A DNA stretch of 64,000 nt from Phascolarctobacterium sp. (GCA_020024105.1 JAHHUH010000008.1:17706-81705), one strand, 5' to 3'. Shown: positions 1-8,896, counted from the first letter of the stretch. Numbers and translations: made by a program. Notes: a model not told the origin generated them from the letters alone.

Positions 1-1477
1 CGATGGAATTGAAAGCTTCTTCTTCAGCAGCAGCGCGAGCTTCACGAGCAGCTTGGATACGAGCTGCTCGAGCAGCGAAGTATTCTTCTCTCTTAGCTCT
101 CAGGAGGTCGCGACGGGAAACAACGATGCGTTTCTTTTCCAGGTCAACTTCGATGATTTCAGCTTCGAGTTCTTTGCCGATGTACGGAGTGAAGTCTTCA
201 ACGCGTTTCAATTCAACATGGGAAGCGGGCATGAAGCCTTCAACGCCTTCAACAGCAACAGCCAGGCCAACGATGTTTTTGGTTCTGTTTTTGATGATGC
301 GCAATACTTTTACGGTAGCGGGGCGTTTTTCGCCTTCAGCTAATTCAGCAACGGTTTTCCAAGCAGCGTCACGTTCAGCTTTGATTTTGGACATTTGGAT
401 GAAGTCGCTTTTGCCGCTAGCTGCAACAACTTTAACTTCAACAACATCGCCCGGTTTAATGGTGTTTTTCAATTCTTCAGCATCAGCGCCTTGTTCCCAT
501 TCATGGTAGGGTACGAAGCCGTCTTTCTGGTAACCGAAGGATACATAAACGCCGTCTTTATCCAGTTGAATAACAGTTGCTTCTACTACTTTACCAGTAT
601 ATATTTCTACCTCCTCTTGTTGTTTTAACAATTCTGCGAAATTTTCATTTTCCATTGCTATAATAGCCTCCTTAATTAAACGGTCAGGAGTTGATGCTCC
701 AGCCGTGATTCCAATTGTAGGATAATTACTTAACATTGCCGGTTCCAGCTCATCTGCAGTTTCAATATGGTAGGCTACGGGACAAACCTTGCTTACCAAA
801 TCGTACAAATGCCTGGTATTGGCACTATTGCGTCCACCAATGACGACGAAGGCGTCAACCTCGGCCGCTAATTTTATCGCTGCCTGCTGACGTTCAGCCG
901 TGGCTGTGCAGATAGTACGTTCTACCCTGTACTCTCCAGGTCTTTCTTTTTGAAGAGCTGCGAGAATTTCTTCAAATTTCTGCAGTTCAAAGGTGGTCTG
1001 GATGATTACCGCATACTTATCTTTTCTCGGAATATCAGTAATATCTTCTATATATTCGACGCATATGGCAGTTTTTCCTGCCCATTTTAAAATACTTTTT
1101 ATTTCTGGGTGATTTTTTTCACCTACGATAATGGGTAAATATCCATCTCGCGTTGCCTTGGCTGCTTTTTGCTGTGCAGCACGGACAAAGGGACAGGTTG
1201 CGTCAATGACGGGCAGCCCCTTGGCCTTAGCCTCCGCATATACTTCGGGGCCGACACCATGGGAGCGGATGATTACTGTTTCAGCTGCGTCAAACTGCTC
1301 CAGTGTGTCCTTGCAGGCAATGCCCTGCTCGGCCAGCTCCGCACATAGCTGCGGGTTATGGATAAGTGGTCCCAGGGTTGCCCCATGGATTTTCTTTTTT
1401 CCTGCAGTAAAGGCTAAATCTACGGCGCGCTTAACACCGAAGCAGAAGCCACAGGGATCGGCAAGCTTAATTTCCAT
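1..1477 (-). CDS. ispH-rpsA: Bifunctional IspH / ribosomal protein S1 fusion (3' end outside window)
   Basis: The N-terminal ~272 residues are HMBPP reductase (IspH), the last step of the MEP isoprenoid pathway. The three [4Fe-4S] cysteines sit in CGFCFGV (Cys12), DATCPFV and TICTATAERQ, and VGEKNHPE carries the catalytic Glu region. From about residue 286 the chain continues without a stop into S1 RNA-binding repeats; two are visible (from EIYTGKVVEATV and from RPATVKVLRII), then a charged Ala/Arg/Glu-rich stretch reaches the window edge. Such fusions are known in Clostridia and Negativicutes. The ATG at 1477 overlaps the end of plsC by 11 nt, so this is the distal gene of cmk-plsC-ispH/rpsA. 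The S1 part is incomplete here, so the number of repeats is unknown. Confidence 0.93.
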   Translation of the reverse strand, partial: MEIKLADPCGFCFGVKRAVDLAFTAGKKKIHGATLGPLIHNPQLCAELAEQGIACKDTLEQFDAAETVIIRSHGVGPEVYAEAKAKGLPVIDATCPFVRAAQQKAAKATRDGYLPIIVGEKNHPEIKSILKWAGKTAICVEYIEDITDIPRKDKYAVIIQTTFELQKFEEILAALQKERPGEYRVERTICTATAERQQAAIKLAAEVDAFVVIGGRNSANTRHLYDLVSKVCPVAYHIETADELEPAMLSNYPTIGITAGASTPDRLIKEAIIAMENENFAELLKQQEEVEIYTGKVVEATVIQLDKDGVYVSFGYQKDGFVPYHEWEQGADAEELKNTIKPGDVVEVKVVAASGKSDFIQMSKIKAERDAAWKTVAELAEGEKRPATVKVLRIIKNRTKNIVGLAVAVEGVEGFMPASHVELKRVEDFTPYIGKELEAEIIEVDLEKKRIVVSRRDLLRAKREEYFAARAARIQAAREARAAAEEEAFNSI

Positions 1478-2072
1478 GCTTAATACCTGCCTGAAGCTGG
1501 GCAATATGCTGCATCATTTCCTCGGTCATGGAATTTAACAGCTCTTTGTTGATTTCCTGATCCTTGGGGAAATAGATGGGCTTGCCAAAGCAGACGTGCA
1601 CCTTGGGCCACAGCTTACCACAGCGTTTGACATCAGTACCTACTACACAGGAGGGTACGATGGCCGCTCTAGCCTTGCTGGCCATCATCAGGGCACCGGG
1701 AGCTGCCTTGCCCAGGGCACCGGTTTTACTGCGGGTACCCTCGGGGAAAATTGCCAGGACCTTATTATTTTGTAAAATCTCAATGCCATGCTTAATGGCA
1801 GTACGGTCCGCACCACCACGCTTTACAGGAAAGGCTCCCAATAATTTGTAAATGGAACCTAGAACAGGTACAAAGAGCTCCTGCTTAGCCATGAAATGCA
1901 CCTTACGAGTGGAGGCTACACCCAATACGGGAGGGTCCAAAAGGCTGATATGGTTGCTGGCAATAACCAGCGGACCTTCCTTGGGGATGTTTTCCGCACC
2001 ATGTACTTCCATACGTAGGCAAATGGTAAAGAGAATTCTTAAAATACCCTTGCAAAAATTATAAAAAAACAT
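1467..2072 (-). CDS. plsC: 1-acyl-sn-glycerol-3-phosphate acyltransferase
   Basis: This 201-residue membrane-associated acyltransferase makes phosphatidic acid from lysophosphatidic acid. It has the family motifs NHISLLD (the NHx4D catalytic box) near residue 40, FPVKRGG, and FPEGTRSKTG (acceptor-binding box). The start is preceded by AGGAGAAGG at proper spacing. It overlaps the end of cmk by 14 nt and the start of ispH/rpsA by 11 nt, which suggests translational coupling. The length is typical for a short PlsC. The exact acyl donor cannot be read from sequence. Confidence 0.9.
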   Translation of the reverse strand: MFFYNFCKGILRILFTICLRMEVHGAENIPKEGPLVIASNHISLLDPPVLGVASTRKVHFMAKQELFVPVLGSIYKLLGAFPVKRGGADRTAIKHGIEILQNNKVLAIFPEGTRSKTGALGKAAPGALMMASKARAAIVPSCVVGTDVKRCGKLWPKVHVCFGKPIYFPKDQEINKELLNSMTEEMMQHIAQLQAGIKHGN

Positions 2073-2736
2073 TTTCCTTCTCCTGTACTAGCTGCATCAG
2101 ATAAGTAGTAACTTCTTCAATGGTCATAGCGGAGGTGTCCAGATAAAGGGCATCCTCAGCCTGGCGCAGGGGGCTGATAGCACGTTCGCTGTCCTGTTTG
2201 TCACGATTGGCGATTTCTTGCTGTAAGACCTCTAACTTAACGTCCTCACCTTTAGCCACCAGCTCCTTGTAGCGTCTAAGGGCTCTTTCCTCCACAGAGG
2301 CAGTTAAAAAGACTTTGACATCTGCCTGGGGAAAGACTACGGTGCCGATATCACGTCCGTCCATGAGGACGCCGCCTGCCTCTCCCATACGTCTCTGCTG
2401 GGCTACCATGGCTTCGCGGACCGCACCGATGGCTGCCACACGAGAAACATTGGCGGTTACCTCCTGGCTACGGATAGCCGTGGTTACCTCCACCCCATCT
2501 ACAAAGACACGATTAACCTTAGCCTCAGGCTTAAACTCGATGAGCATTTTTTCAGCGAGGCCGCTGATGAAGTCTCCATCAAAATCTGCACCGGTCTGCA
2601 AGAATTTCCAGGCAACGCTCCGGTACATGGCACCGGTATCAATGTAAGCGTAGCCCAGCTTTTCAGCTACCAGCTTGGCAATAGTACTTTTACCTGCTCC
2701 CGCAGGGCCATCAATGGCAACAACTAATTTTTTCAT
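2059..2736 (-). CDS. cmk: Cytidylate kinase
   Basis: Phosphorylates CMP/dCMP for nucleotide recycling. The P-loop GPAGAGKST lies near the N-terminus, followed by YIDTGAMYR (CMP-binding) and GRDIGTVVFP; SERAISPLRQAEDA is the usual C-terminal signature. I place the start at the second methionine (MKKLVVAIDG). An upstream in-frame GTG at 2748 lies one base from the AAAAAGG ribosome-binding site, while the ATG at 2736 is about 11 nt away. It heads the cmk-plsC-ispH/rpsA run, and the flavoprotein gene ends just upstream at 2755. Confidence 0.93.
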   Translation of the reverse strand: MKKLVVAIDGPAGAGKSTIAKLVAEKLGYAYIDTGAMYRSVAWKFLQTGADFDGDFISGLAEKMLIEFKPEAKVNRVFVDGVEVTTAIRSQEVTANVSRVAAIGAVREAMVAQQRRMGEAGGVLMDGRDIGTVVFPQADVKVFLTASVEERALRRYKELVAKGEDVKLEVLQQEIANRDKQDSERAISPLRQAEDALYLDTSAMTIEEVTTYLMQLVQEKENVFL

Positions 2737-2754
2737 GATTAAAATCACACCTTT

Positions 2755-3993
2755 TTAATAGGATGCTGCTGCAGTGCCTGCAGCATAACCACTGGAATAG
2801 GCAATTTGCAGATTAAAGCCACCTGTGTAGCCGTCCACATCCATTACCTCACCAGCGAAATAAAGACCTTCAATCAGCTTGGAGGCCATGGTCTTCGGAT
2901 TAATTTCCTTCACGTCCACCCCACCGGCAGTAACAATAGCCTCTGCAATGGGTCGGGTACCGGTAATAGGAATTATAAAATGCTTAAGGGTATCCACCAG
3001 GCGCTTTCTTTCCTCACGGGAAATCTGGTTTACATATTTATCCTCATAGAGATAAGCCATGTCGCAAACCACGGGTATCAGGCGCTGCGGGAGCAGGTCC
3101 TTCATGCCATTTACCAGCTGCTTACGGCTATAGGTAGCAAAGTCTCTCTGAATGCGGGCATCCAGCTTTTCTATGGTGAGAGCAGGCTTCAGGTCCAAGG
3201 CTAATTCTACCTCGGTGCCCTTGGCCAGGGCGGCAGAAGCTGTATTGCTCAGGGAAAGGATAATAGGACCGGAAACACCAAAATGGGTAAAGAGCATTTC
3301 CCCAAATTCCTCGTCCACCTTTTTGCCATCAGCCCAGAGTGTAGCCTGTACATTACGTAGGGACAGGCCCTGCAGGTCATCCACATAGGGATAATCGCTG
3401 ACTAAGGGGACTAAGGAGGGCTTGAGTGGGACTATGCTATGCCCCACCTGCTTGGCAAGCTTGGCACCAGAGCCGTCACTGCCTGTACCAGGATAGGAAG
3501 CACCACCTGTGGCCAGGATAACGGCATCTGCCGCATAAAAGCCGTGAATGGTCTTGACACCGGTAACTTTAGCATCTTGGGTAACTATCTCCAGGGCCTT
3601 GGTATCAGTTAATATTTTACCACCAGCCGTAGTATAAATTTTTACGAGAGTATCCACTACGTCCTTGGCAGAATCACTGACAGGAAAAACACGGTTGCCT
3701 CGTTCCACCTTGGTGGGCAGACCGTTGCTTTCTAATAATTGGATAATATTTTCATTAGTAAATTGGCGCAGGGCACTGTTAAGAAAGCGTCCGTTACCAG
3801 GAATGTTCTTTAATAATTCCTGAATGTCGCAGGCGTTAGTAATATTGCAGCGACCCTTACCGGTAATCATCATCTTCCTACCGGGCTGGCGCATTTTCTC
3901 TAAAATCTGTACCTCTGCTTCCTGGTAGAGAGCGGCAATACCTGCTAATAGGCCTGCCGGACCACCACCAACGATTACTATTTTCTTTGTCAT
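2755..3993 (-). CDS. BaiN/HI0933-family FAD-dependent oxidoreductase
   Basis: A 412-residue flavoprotein with an N-terminal dinucleotide fold (IVGGGPAGLLAG), the family hallmark GRKMMITGKGRCNITN near residue 40, and a C-terminal FAD-closing block GLYFAGEVMDVDGYTGGFN. The family (HI0933-like; some members named BaiN or aminoacetone oxidase) has no settled general function, so I give no gene symbol. The start overlaps the rluB stop by 4 nt, placing it in the scpA-scpB-rluB run. Confidence 0.85.
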   Translation of the reverse strand: MTKKIVIVGGGPAGLLAGIAALYQEAEVQILEKMRQPGRKMMITGKGRCNITNACDIQELLKNIPGNGRFLNSALRQFTNENIIQLLESNGLPTKVERGNRVFPVSDSAKDVVDTLVKIYTTAGGKILTDTKALEIVTQDAKVTGVKTIHGFYAADAVILATGGASYPGTGSDGSGAKLAKQVGHSIVPLKPSLVPLVSDYPYVDDLQGLSLRNVQATLWADGKKVDEEFGEMLFTHFGVSGPIILSLSNTASAALAKGTEVELALDLKPALTIEKLDARIQRDFATYSRKQLVNGMKDLLPQRLIPVVCDMAYLYEDKYVNQISREERKRLVDTLKHFIIPITGTRPIAEAIVTAGGVDVKEINPKTMASKLIEGLYFAGEVMDVDGYTGGFNLQIAYSSGYAAGTAAASY

Positions 3994-4718
3994 ATAATTT
4001 TAGCCGCCTTTTTCAATTCACGCAGCTCACCCTCGGTCAAAGGACGGCATTTGCCACGGGACAGGCCATTAAGGGTTAAGCTGCCCATTTTTATTCTCTT
4101 CAAGTCACGTACGGGGAAGCCGATGAAATCACACATCCGGCGTACCTGACGGTTGCGCCCCTCGTGGATGGTAATATCAAAAAGGGTACAGTTCCTTTCG
4201 TGGTCATAGGAGCGCAGGTTGACTGTAGCCGGTGCCGTCATGCCGTCCTCCAGCTTAACGCCGATACGCAGCAGGTCCAGCTTTTCCTGGGGAACGATGC
4301 CCGGTACCTTGACCAGATAGGTCTTGTTGACCTCGTGGCTGGGATGCATTAGCTTCTGGGCCAGCTCACCGTCATTGGTCAGTAGCAGTAGGCCCTCCGT
4401 ATTGTAATCCAGACGTCCGACGGGAAAGACCCTTTCCGGCAGCTCCTGAACGTAATCTGCTACAGTACGACGGTTTTGGGGGTCGGACATGGTAGTAACT
4501 ACGCCACGGGGCTTGTAAAACAGCAGGTACACCTTAGCCTCGGCCTTGATGGGATTGCCATCCACCGTAATGCGGCAGCTGGATGCCTCAAATTTGGAGC
4601 CTAATTCCTTTACTACCTTGCCGTTTACCTTTACCCTACCGGCGGTTATGATTTTTTCTGCTTCGCGACGGGAGGCGATACCTGCCGCTGCTAATATTTT
4701 TTGTAAACGTTCTTCCAT
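3990..4718 (-). CDS. rluB: 23S rRNA pseudouridine synthase, RsuA/RluB family
   Basis: An N-terminal S4 RNA-binding domain (RLQKILAAAGIASRREAEK) is followed by the synthase domain with the catalytic-Asp motif GRLDYNTEGLLLLTNDG and the C-terminal RQVRRM signature. It isomerises a uridine in rRNA. Firmicute members next to scpAB are normally RluB (23S). It begins 1 nt after scpB ends, with GAGGG upstream, so it shares that transcript. RsuA-type specificity cannot be fully excluded. Confidence 0.88.
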   Translation of the reverse strand: MEERLQKILAAAGIASRREAEKIITAGRVKVNGKVVKELGSKFEASSCRITVDGNPIKAEAKVYLLFYKPRGVVTTMSDPQNRRTVADYVQELPERVFPVGRLDYNTEGLLLLTNDGELAQKLMHPSHEVNKTYLVKVPGIVPQEKLDLLRIGVKLEDGMTAPATVNLRSYDHERNCTLFDITIHEGRNRQVRRMCDFIGFPVRDLKRIKMGSLTLNGLSRGKCRPLTEGELRELKKAAKII

Positions 4719-4719
4719 T

Positions 4720-5277
4720 TTATCCCTCTATCCGCTGTTCATCCGACAGCTCGTCTTCTTCCTCTAAGGCTGATTCCTGTATTTGGGGCAAATCCTCCAA
4801 GGAAGGCAGGCCAAAGGTTTCTAAAAATTGTTCCGTAGTGCCGTATAGGATGGGGTTACCCAGGGCCTTTTTACGACCTACCTCATTGATTAAATCTAAG
4901 TCTAAGAGCGTATTAACTACCTTTTCCGCCTTAACGCCACGGATGGCTTCAATTTCGGCTCTGGTGACCGGCTGTTTAAAGGCCACGATAGCCAGGGTTT
5001 CCAGGGCGGCATTCGTTAATTTAATCTCCTTGCTCTGCTCCAGCTGGGTCAATAGCTCATAATGCTCCGGCTTGGTAACTAATTGGAAGCCACCGGCGAC
5101 CTCGCGAATCATCAAGCCACGGTCCTCAGCCTGGTAACGCTGCTGCAGCGTACTTACCAGCTCCCAGACCTGGGGCTTTTCCATAGTCATCAGCTCGGCA
5201 ATCTCACCTATACCCAAGGGCTTGCCTGCAGCAAAAAGCAGGGCCTCCAGGGCACTTAATCTTTTTTCCTGCTCCAT
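4720..5277 (-). CDS. scpB: Segregation and condensation protein B
   Basis: A 185-residue winged-helix partner of the SMC-ScpA complex that condenses and segregates the chromosome. Family features are ALEALLFAAGKPL at the N-terminus and ALETLAIVAFKQPVTRAEIEAIRGV in the second winged helix (shown here in two overlapping pieces: ALETLAIVAFKQP and VTRAEIEAIRGV), with an acidic C-terminal tail. Its start codon overlaps the scpA stop (TAATG), which is typical of the scpAB pair. Confidence 0.94.
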   Translation of the reverse strand: MEQEKRLSALEALLFAAGKPLGIGEIAELMTMEKPQVWELVSTLQQRYQAEDRGLMIREVAGGFQLVTKPEHYELLTQLEQSKEIKLTNAALETLAIVAFKQPVTRAEIEAIRGVKAEKVVNTLLDLDLINEVGRKKALGNPILYGTTEQFLETFGLPSLEDLPQIQESALEEEDELSDEQRIEG

Positions 5278-5987
5278 TACATATCTCCCTCATTTGCAAA
5301 AATATAAATTGGTGTAAAGGGTGCCGCCTGATTAACCGTAATACGGCCATCCTTTAACAGCTCCAGTATAGCCAGAAAAGCGGCTATCTTTTCGCCCTTG
5401 GCCTCTACGGTGAGCAGCTCCTGGAAGATAATACCCTGGGGCTTTAGCTGGAGCAGCTCCAAAATTTCCGCCATTTTTTCCTGAACACTAAAGGCCTGGG
5501 GCGTAATAAAGGCTTCCTGCATCCCTTCCTTGGTAGTGATGTTAGCCAGAGCCTTAAGCAGAACGCTAAAATCATATTTGGCCAGGGAGGTTCTCATGCT
5601 ATGGGCAAAATAAGGCTCCCTGGTAAAGACCTGGGCGTTAGCCTCCTTCATCTCTGTCAGAACAGTGGCACAGGCTTTAATCCTACGGTATTCCAAGAGC
5701 ATTTCCACCAGCATCTGACGGGGGTCTCCCTCCTCGTCCTCCTCCACAGCTGTCTGCTTGGGCAGCAGCATGCGGGACTTAATCTGCAGGAGAGTAGCAG
5801 CCATGACGATGAATTCGCTGGCTATCTCCATGTCAAACTCGCTCATAGCCCTTAGATAGGCCATGTACTGCTCCGTGATGGAAACAATGGGAATATCATA
5901 AATATCAATTTTATCTTTGTCAATGAAGCTTAAAAGCAGGTCCAGAGGACCCTCAAAAGCATTCAGCTTTAGAGATAAATTACTCAT
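5277..5987 (-). CDS. scpA: Segregation and condensation protein A (kleisin)
   Basis: A 236-residue kleisin that bridges the SMC head domains. The N-terminal LNAFEGPLDLLLSFI and IDIYDIPI blocks are diagnostic, AATLLQIKSRMLLP follows, and a winged-helix segment ends the protein. It lies 6 nt downstream of trpS with no clear Shine-Dalgarno sequence, so its translation may be coupled to trpS. Confidence 0.95.
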   Translation of the reverse strand: MSNLSLKLNAFEGPLDLLLSFIDKDKIDIYDIPIVSITEQYMAYLRAMSEFDMEIASEFIVMAATLLQIKSRMLLPKQTAVEEDEEGDPRQMLVEMLLEYRRIKACATVLTEMKEANAQVFTREPYFAHSMRTSLAKYDFSVLLKALANITTKEGMQEAFITPQAFSVQEKMAEILELLQLKPQGIIFQELLTVEAKGEKIAAFLAILELLKDGRITVNQAAPFTPIYIFANEGDM

Positions 5988-5993
5988 AGGAAA

Positions 5994-6986
5994 TTATAAA
6001 ACATTCATTGCAGCTTTAATTTCTGCCATATTCTTCTCTGCTTCTACGCGTGCTCTCTGCTCGCCGTATTCCAGAACTTCTTTAATATAGCCGGGCTTCT
6101 GTTCCAGCTCCTTACGTTTAGCGTGGATGCCGGCTAACATGCTGTTCATCTTTTCAGCTAAGCATTTTTTACATTGGACACAGCCGATTTCGCCTGCGCG
6201 GCATTTAGCTTCAATGTCTGCTACCTCCTCGGTATTGAAAACCTTCTGGAACTGGTAAACGATGCAGACATTGGGATCGCCGGGGTCGGTTTTCTTAATA
6301 CGCTTCGGGTCAGTGGTCATCATGCGGATTTGGGCGGAAACCTCTTCCGGAGGAGCGCCGAAGGGAATGGTGTTGCCGTAGGATTTGGACATCTTACGAC
6401 CATCGATACCGGGCAGAACCTTTGCTTTGGAGAAAACTGCCTGGGGTTCCGGGAAGACTTCCTTATGGTACATATTGTTAAAACGACGGACAATTTCACG
6501 AGTCAGCTCCAGATGGGCGGATTGGTCCTCACCTACGGGTACGCAGGTGGCCTTGTAGAGCATGATATCTGCTGCCATCAGGACAGGATAGCCCAGGAAG
6601 CCATAGGTGTGCAGATCCTTGCCGCTGCCGTCTAAATCACGAATTTTATCCTTGTAGGTCGGTACGCGCTCCAACCAGCCCAGGGGAGTACTCATGCCCA
6701 GCAGTAAAGCTAATTCGGCATGCTCCTTGACATGGGATTGGACGAAAATAACATTTTTTTCCGGATCAAGGCCTGCGCTTAACCAATCTATAGCCATTTC
6801 CATAATATTAGTCTGTAATTTGGAAGTGTTTGCATAAGAAGAAGTTAATGCATGCAAATCGACAATGGAAAAGAAGCATTCGTACTCGTGCTGTAAGCGT
6901 ATCCAATTTTCCAAGGCTCCCATATAGTTGCCCAAGTGAAAGCGACCAGATGGTTGCATACCGCTAAAAATTCTACCTTTGTTCAT
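5994..6986 (-). CDS. trpS: Tryptophanyl-tRNA synthetase, probable Fe-S type
   Basis: Class I synthetase with the HIGH-equivalent GRFHLGNY and the KMSKS loop GRKMSKSYG. The anticodon-side domain carries four regularly spaced cysteines in a C-x20-C-x6-C-x2-C arrangement (from NVCIVYQ to CVQC, about residues 240-275). This closely resembles the [4Fe-4S]-binding pattern reported for Thermotoga maritima TrpRS, so an Fe-S cluster near the anticodon-binding region is likely (inference). Length 330 residues is normal. Confidence 0.95.
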   Translation of the reverse strand: MNKGRIFSGMQPSGRFHLGNYMGALENWIRLQHEYECFFSIVDLHALTSSYANTSKLQTNIMEMAIDWLSAGLDPEKNVIFVQSHVKEHAELALLLGMSTPLGWLERVPTYKDKIRDLDGSGKDLHTYGFLGYPVLMAADIMLYKATCVPVGEDQSAHLELTREIVRRFNNMYHKEVFPEPQAVFSKAKVLPGIDGRKMSKSYGNTIPFGAPPEEVSAQIRMMTTDPKRIKKTDPGDPNVCIVYQFQKVFNTEEVADIEAKCRAGEIGCVQCKKCLAEKMNSMLAGIHAKRKELEQKPGYIKEVLEYGEQRARVEAEKNMAEIKAAMNVL

Positions 6987-7022
6987 TCATAAAACCCCTT
7001 TACTTAATAAAAATTATATCTT

Positions 7023-7643
7023 CTAGAAGAAAATCCCCAAAATGGCAGATACCAATGTCATATACATTTGTGCCAGAGGATTAATAATCATACCAATGAT
7101 GCCGGTGAATACCAGGGCGATCAGGATGTAAAAACCGTATTGACCAACAAAATTCTCAAATTGATAAGCCTGCTTAGGCGGTAAAAGCTCAGCCAGGAGC
7201 TTGGAACCATCCAAGGGCGGAATGGGAATTAAGTTAAAGAAAGCAAACCATACATTGTAGAGCTGCATCCACAGCAAAAATTTAGTAACACCTACACTGA
7301 GTAGGCCGAATTTGGCTAAAAGCACGGAAGTAAGTGCAGCCAGGAAGCAAAGGAACAGGTTAGCGGCAGGACCTGCCAGGGAAACCTTAATCATACCTTC
7401 ACGACGGTTACGGAAATTATTCGGGTTAATGGCTACGGGCTTAGCCCAACCAAAGCCGCAGATAACCAGCAGGATGGCACCTAGGATATCCAGGTGGGCA
7501 AACGGGTTAAAGGTCAACCGGCCTAAATAACGAGGAGTAGGATCGCCCATGTTTTCTGCACATTGGGCATGAGCATATTCATGTATGGAAATGGCGAATA
7601 GTAGTGCGGGAACGCGGTAAATCATCGTACTAAAATCTAGCAT
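7023..7643 (-). CDS. Site-2-type M50 zinc metalloprotease
   Basis: A multi-pass membrane protease of the short M50 family (YwhC/Rip-like, no PDZ domain). The zinc motif HEYAH is near residue 20 within a hydrophobic helix; the third ligand region is NLIPIPPLDGSK. At least four membrane segments are visible. I start at the second methionine (MLDFSTM), which has GGAGG five bases upstream; a longer reading would begin on a TTG inside the ribosome-binding region. Substrate unknown. An extended -10 box lies at 7671-7676. Confidence 0.87.
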   Translation of the reverse strand: MLDFSTMIYRVPALLFAISIHEYAHAQCAENMGDPTPRYLGRLTFNPFAHLDILGAILLVICGFGWAKPVAINPNNFRNRREGMIKVSLAGPAANLFLCFLAALTSVLLAKFGLLSVGVTKFLLWMQLYNVWFAFFNLIPIPPLDGSKLLAELLPPKQAYQFENFVGQYGFYILIALVFTGIIGMIINPLAQMYMTLVSAILGIFF

Positions 7644-7670
7644 AAATACCTCCAAATCTTCAATAGTACA

Positions 7671-7676
7671 ATTATA
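7671..7676 (-). promoter_or_regulatory. Extended -10 promoter for the M50 protease gene
   Basis: On the minus strand TGATATAAT (TG-n-TATAAT) stands about 28 nt upstream of the chosen start. No good -35 element is seen, as is usual for extended -10 promoters. Confidence 0.5.
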
Positions 7677-7726
7677 TCAAATTTTTGCAAAAAAATAAAT
7701 GGAATAAAAATAGAATAAATAGGAAA

Positions 7727-8500
7727 TTATCCATCCAGAGCTACTCCCTGCTGCATGCGGAAGCAAAGGGCGGACTGCCTCAGAAAGAGCTTCTGAGCCT
7801 GGGGTGTATAGCGGGTTTCATCATCGGTCCAGATGATCAGAGGATAGATTAAATGGGAGAGCAGCTGACCATCCTTATATACCAGCTGTTCATAAACAGC
7901 CGCATGGTTATGCACTAAATCGAAGCGGTACCACTGGACTGTGTTCCCCGTTCTGAACCAGGCAGCCTTTTCCCGGTCATTTTTGTATTTGGTGCTTTGG
8001 TCAAGATAAACCTGTAACGCATTGTCCCCACCCTCCCAGTTGGGGCTATTCCAGGGAGATGGTGGTGGTAAAGTAATCGTATTAAATTCCCAATGAATCT
8101 TCTGGGCAGTTAAATCTCTGGCCAGGAGTAACAGGGAGAACATATAGTCCTCATTGGTACGGGGGCGCACCTCTTTAAAAGTAAGCCGAGGATAATTAGC
8201 AGTATGGACCAGCTGCCCCTGCTTGTAGACCCGGAGAAATTGCAGGGCGGAGCGTTTCTTTTCCAAATCGAAGCAGTAGCGCAGCTGATATTCCTCTCCG
8301 GCAGCTTCATCCAGCATTCGGTAGGTACAGCTCGCTCTCTGAGTAGCAGCATTGTAGCTATAGGATTCTGTATCCCAATAAAAACGGGTCCCCTCTCCCC
8401 CATCAAAAAGATAAAACCAGTTGGTAGCCTGGACCGGTACGGAGCTGGCTAGCAGGCAGGAGCATATTATACAAAAATAATAAATTATCTTCTTTAACAT
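7727..8500 (-). CDS. Secreted protein of unknown function with two similar halves
   Basis: I do not recognise the family. The chosen start (MLKKIIYYFC) has AAAGGA 8 nt upstream and gives a clean signal peptide ending near PVQA, so the product is exported. The mature part seems to hold a loosely repeated unit: a Tyr-rich strand, then KQGQLVHTANYP in the first half and KDGQLLSHLIYP in the second, each followed by an Asp/Glu-rich segment. Aromatic residues are abundant and there is no membrane anchor. It stands alone between the M50 protease and a structured intergenic region. Function not inferred. Confidence 0.7.
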   Translation of the reverse strand: MLKKIIYYFCIICSCLLASSVPVQATNWFYLFDGGEGTRFYWDTESYSYNAATQRASCTYRMLDEAAGEEYQLRYCFDLEKKRSALQFLRVYKQGQLVHTANYPRLTFKEVRPRTNEDYMFSLLLLARDLTAQKIHWEFNTITLPPPSPWNSPNWEGGDNALQVYLDQSTKYKNDREKAAWFRTGNTVQWYRFDLVHNHAAVYEQLVYKDGQLLSHLIYPLIIWTDDETRYTPQAQKLFLRQSALCFRMQQGVALDG

Positions 8501-8597
8501 AGCAAAAATCCTTTCACACTTTAAGTATAACACTTTTACAGGTGGAGATGAGTAAAAGAATAGCTAATCTGAGATATTCTTCTTTTTTATATGGGTT

Positions 8598-8896
8598 TTG
8601 TTAATTTTTAATTGATATTATATAAGCTAAGCAATGGCGTGAGGTAGGGGTTGGGCAGCTGCTTGGAGTGCAGTAAGCGTTATTTGGAGCGGCAAAAGGC
8701 TCACATATTTTGTTTCGAGGCGGCTGCCCTTGGAGCTTGTAGACTGCGAGGGTGATGCTTTGTCATGAGGATAAGGTCTTGGGGCAAGATAAGCAGAGCT
8801 CCCCTTCCAACACTTGACCCAGGGACAGCGAGTAAATTTTCTCCAAATACAAAAGGACTACGCACAGCTTGTTCAGCTGGACGTAGTCCTTTATTT
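8598..8896 (+). ncRNA. Candidate structured RNA in a gene-free stretch (unverified)
   Basis: The 420-base stretch 8501-8920 has no credible gene. On the plus strand a possible promoter (TTGTTA at 8598-8603, 17 nt, TATAAG at 8621-8626) precedes a GC-rich section with inverted repeats (8653-8659 with 8723-8729; 8732-8737 with 8797-8802). It ends at a strong hairpin (8852-8892) followed by TTTATTTT. It matches no RNA class I know, and it could also be decayed sequence. Confidence 0.3.
8852..8892 (-). terminator. Hairpin terminator, probably bidirectional
   Basis: An 11-bp perfect stem (AAAGGACTACG / CGTAGTCCTTT) with an inner AGCT pairing. It follows the enoyl-CoA hydratase gene on the minus strand and is T-rich on both sides. 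Confidence 0.8.
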
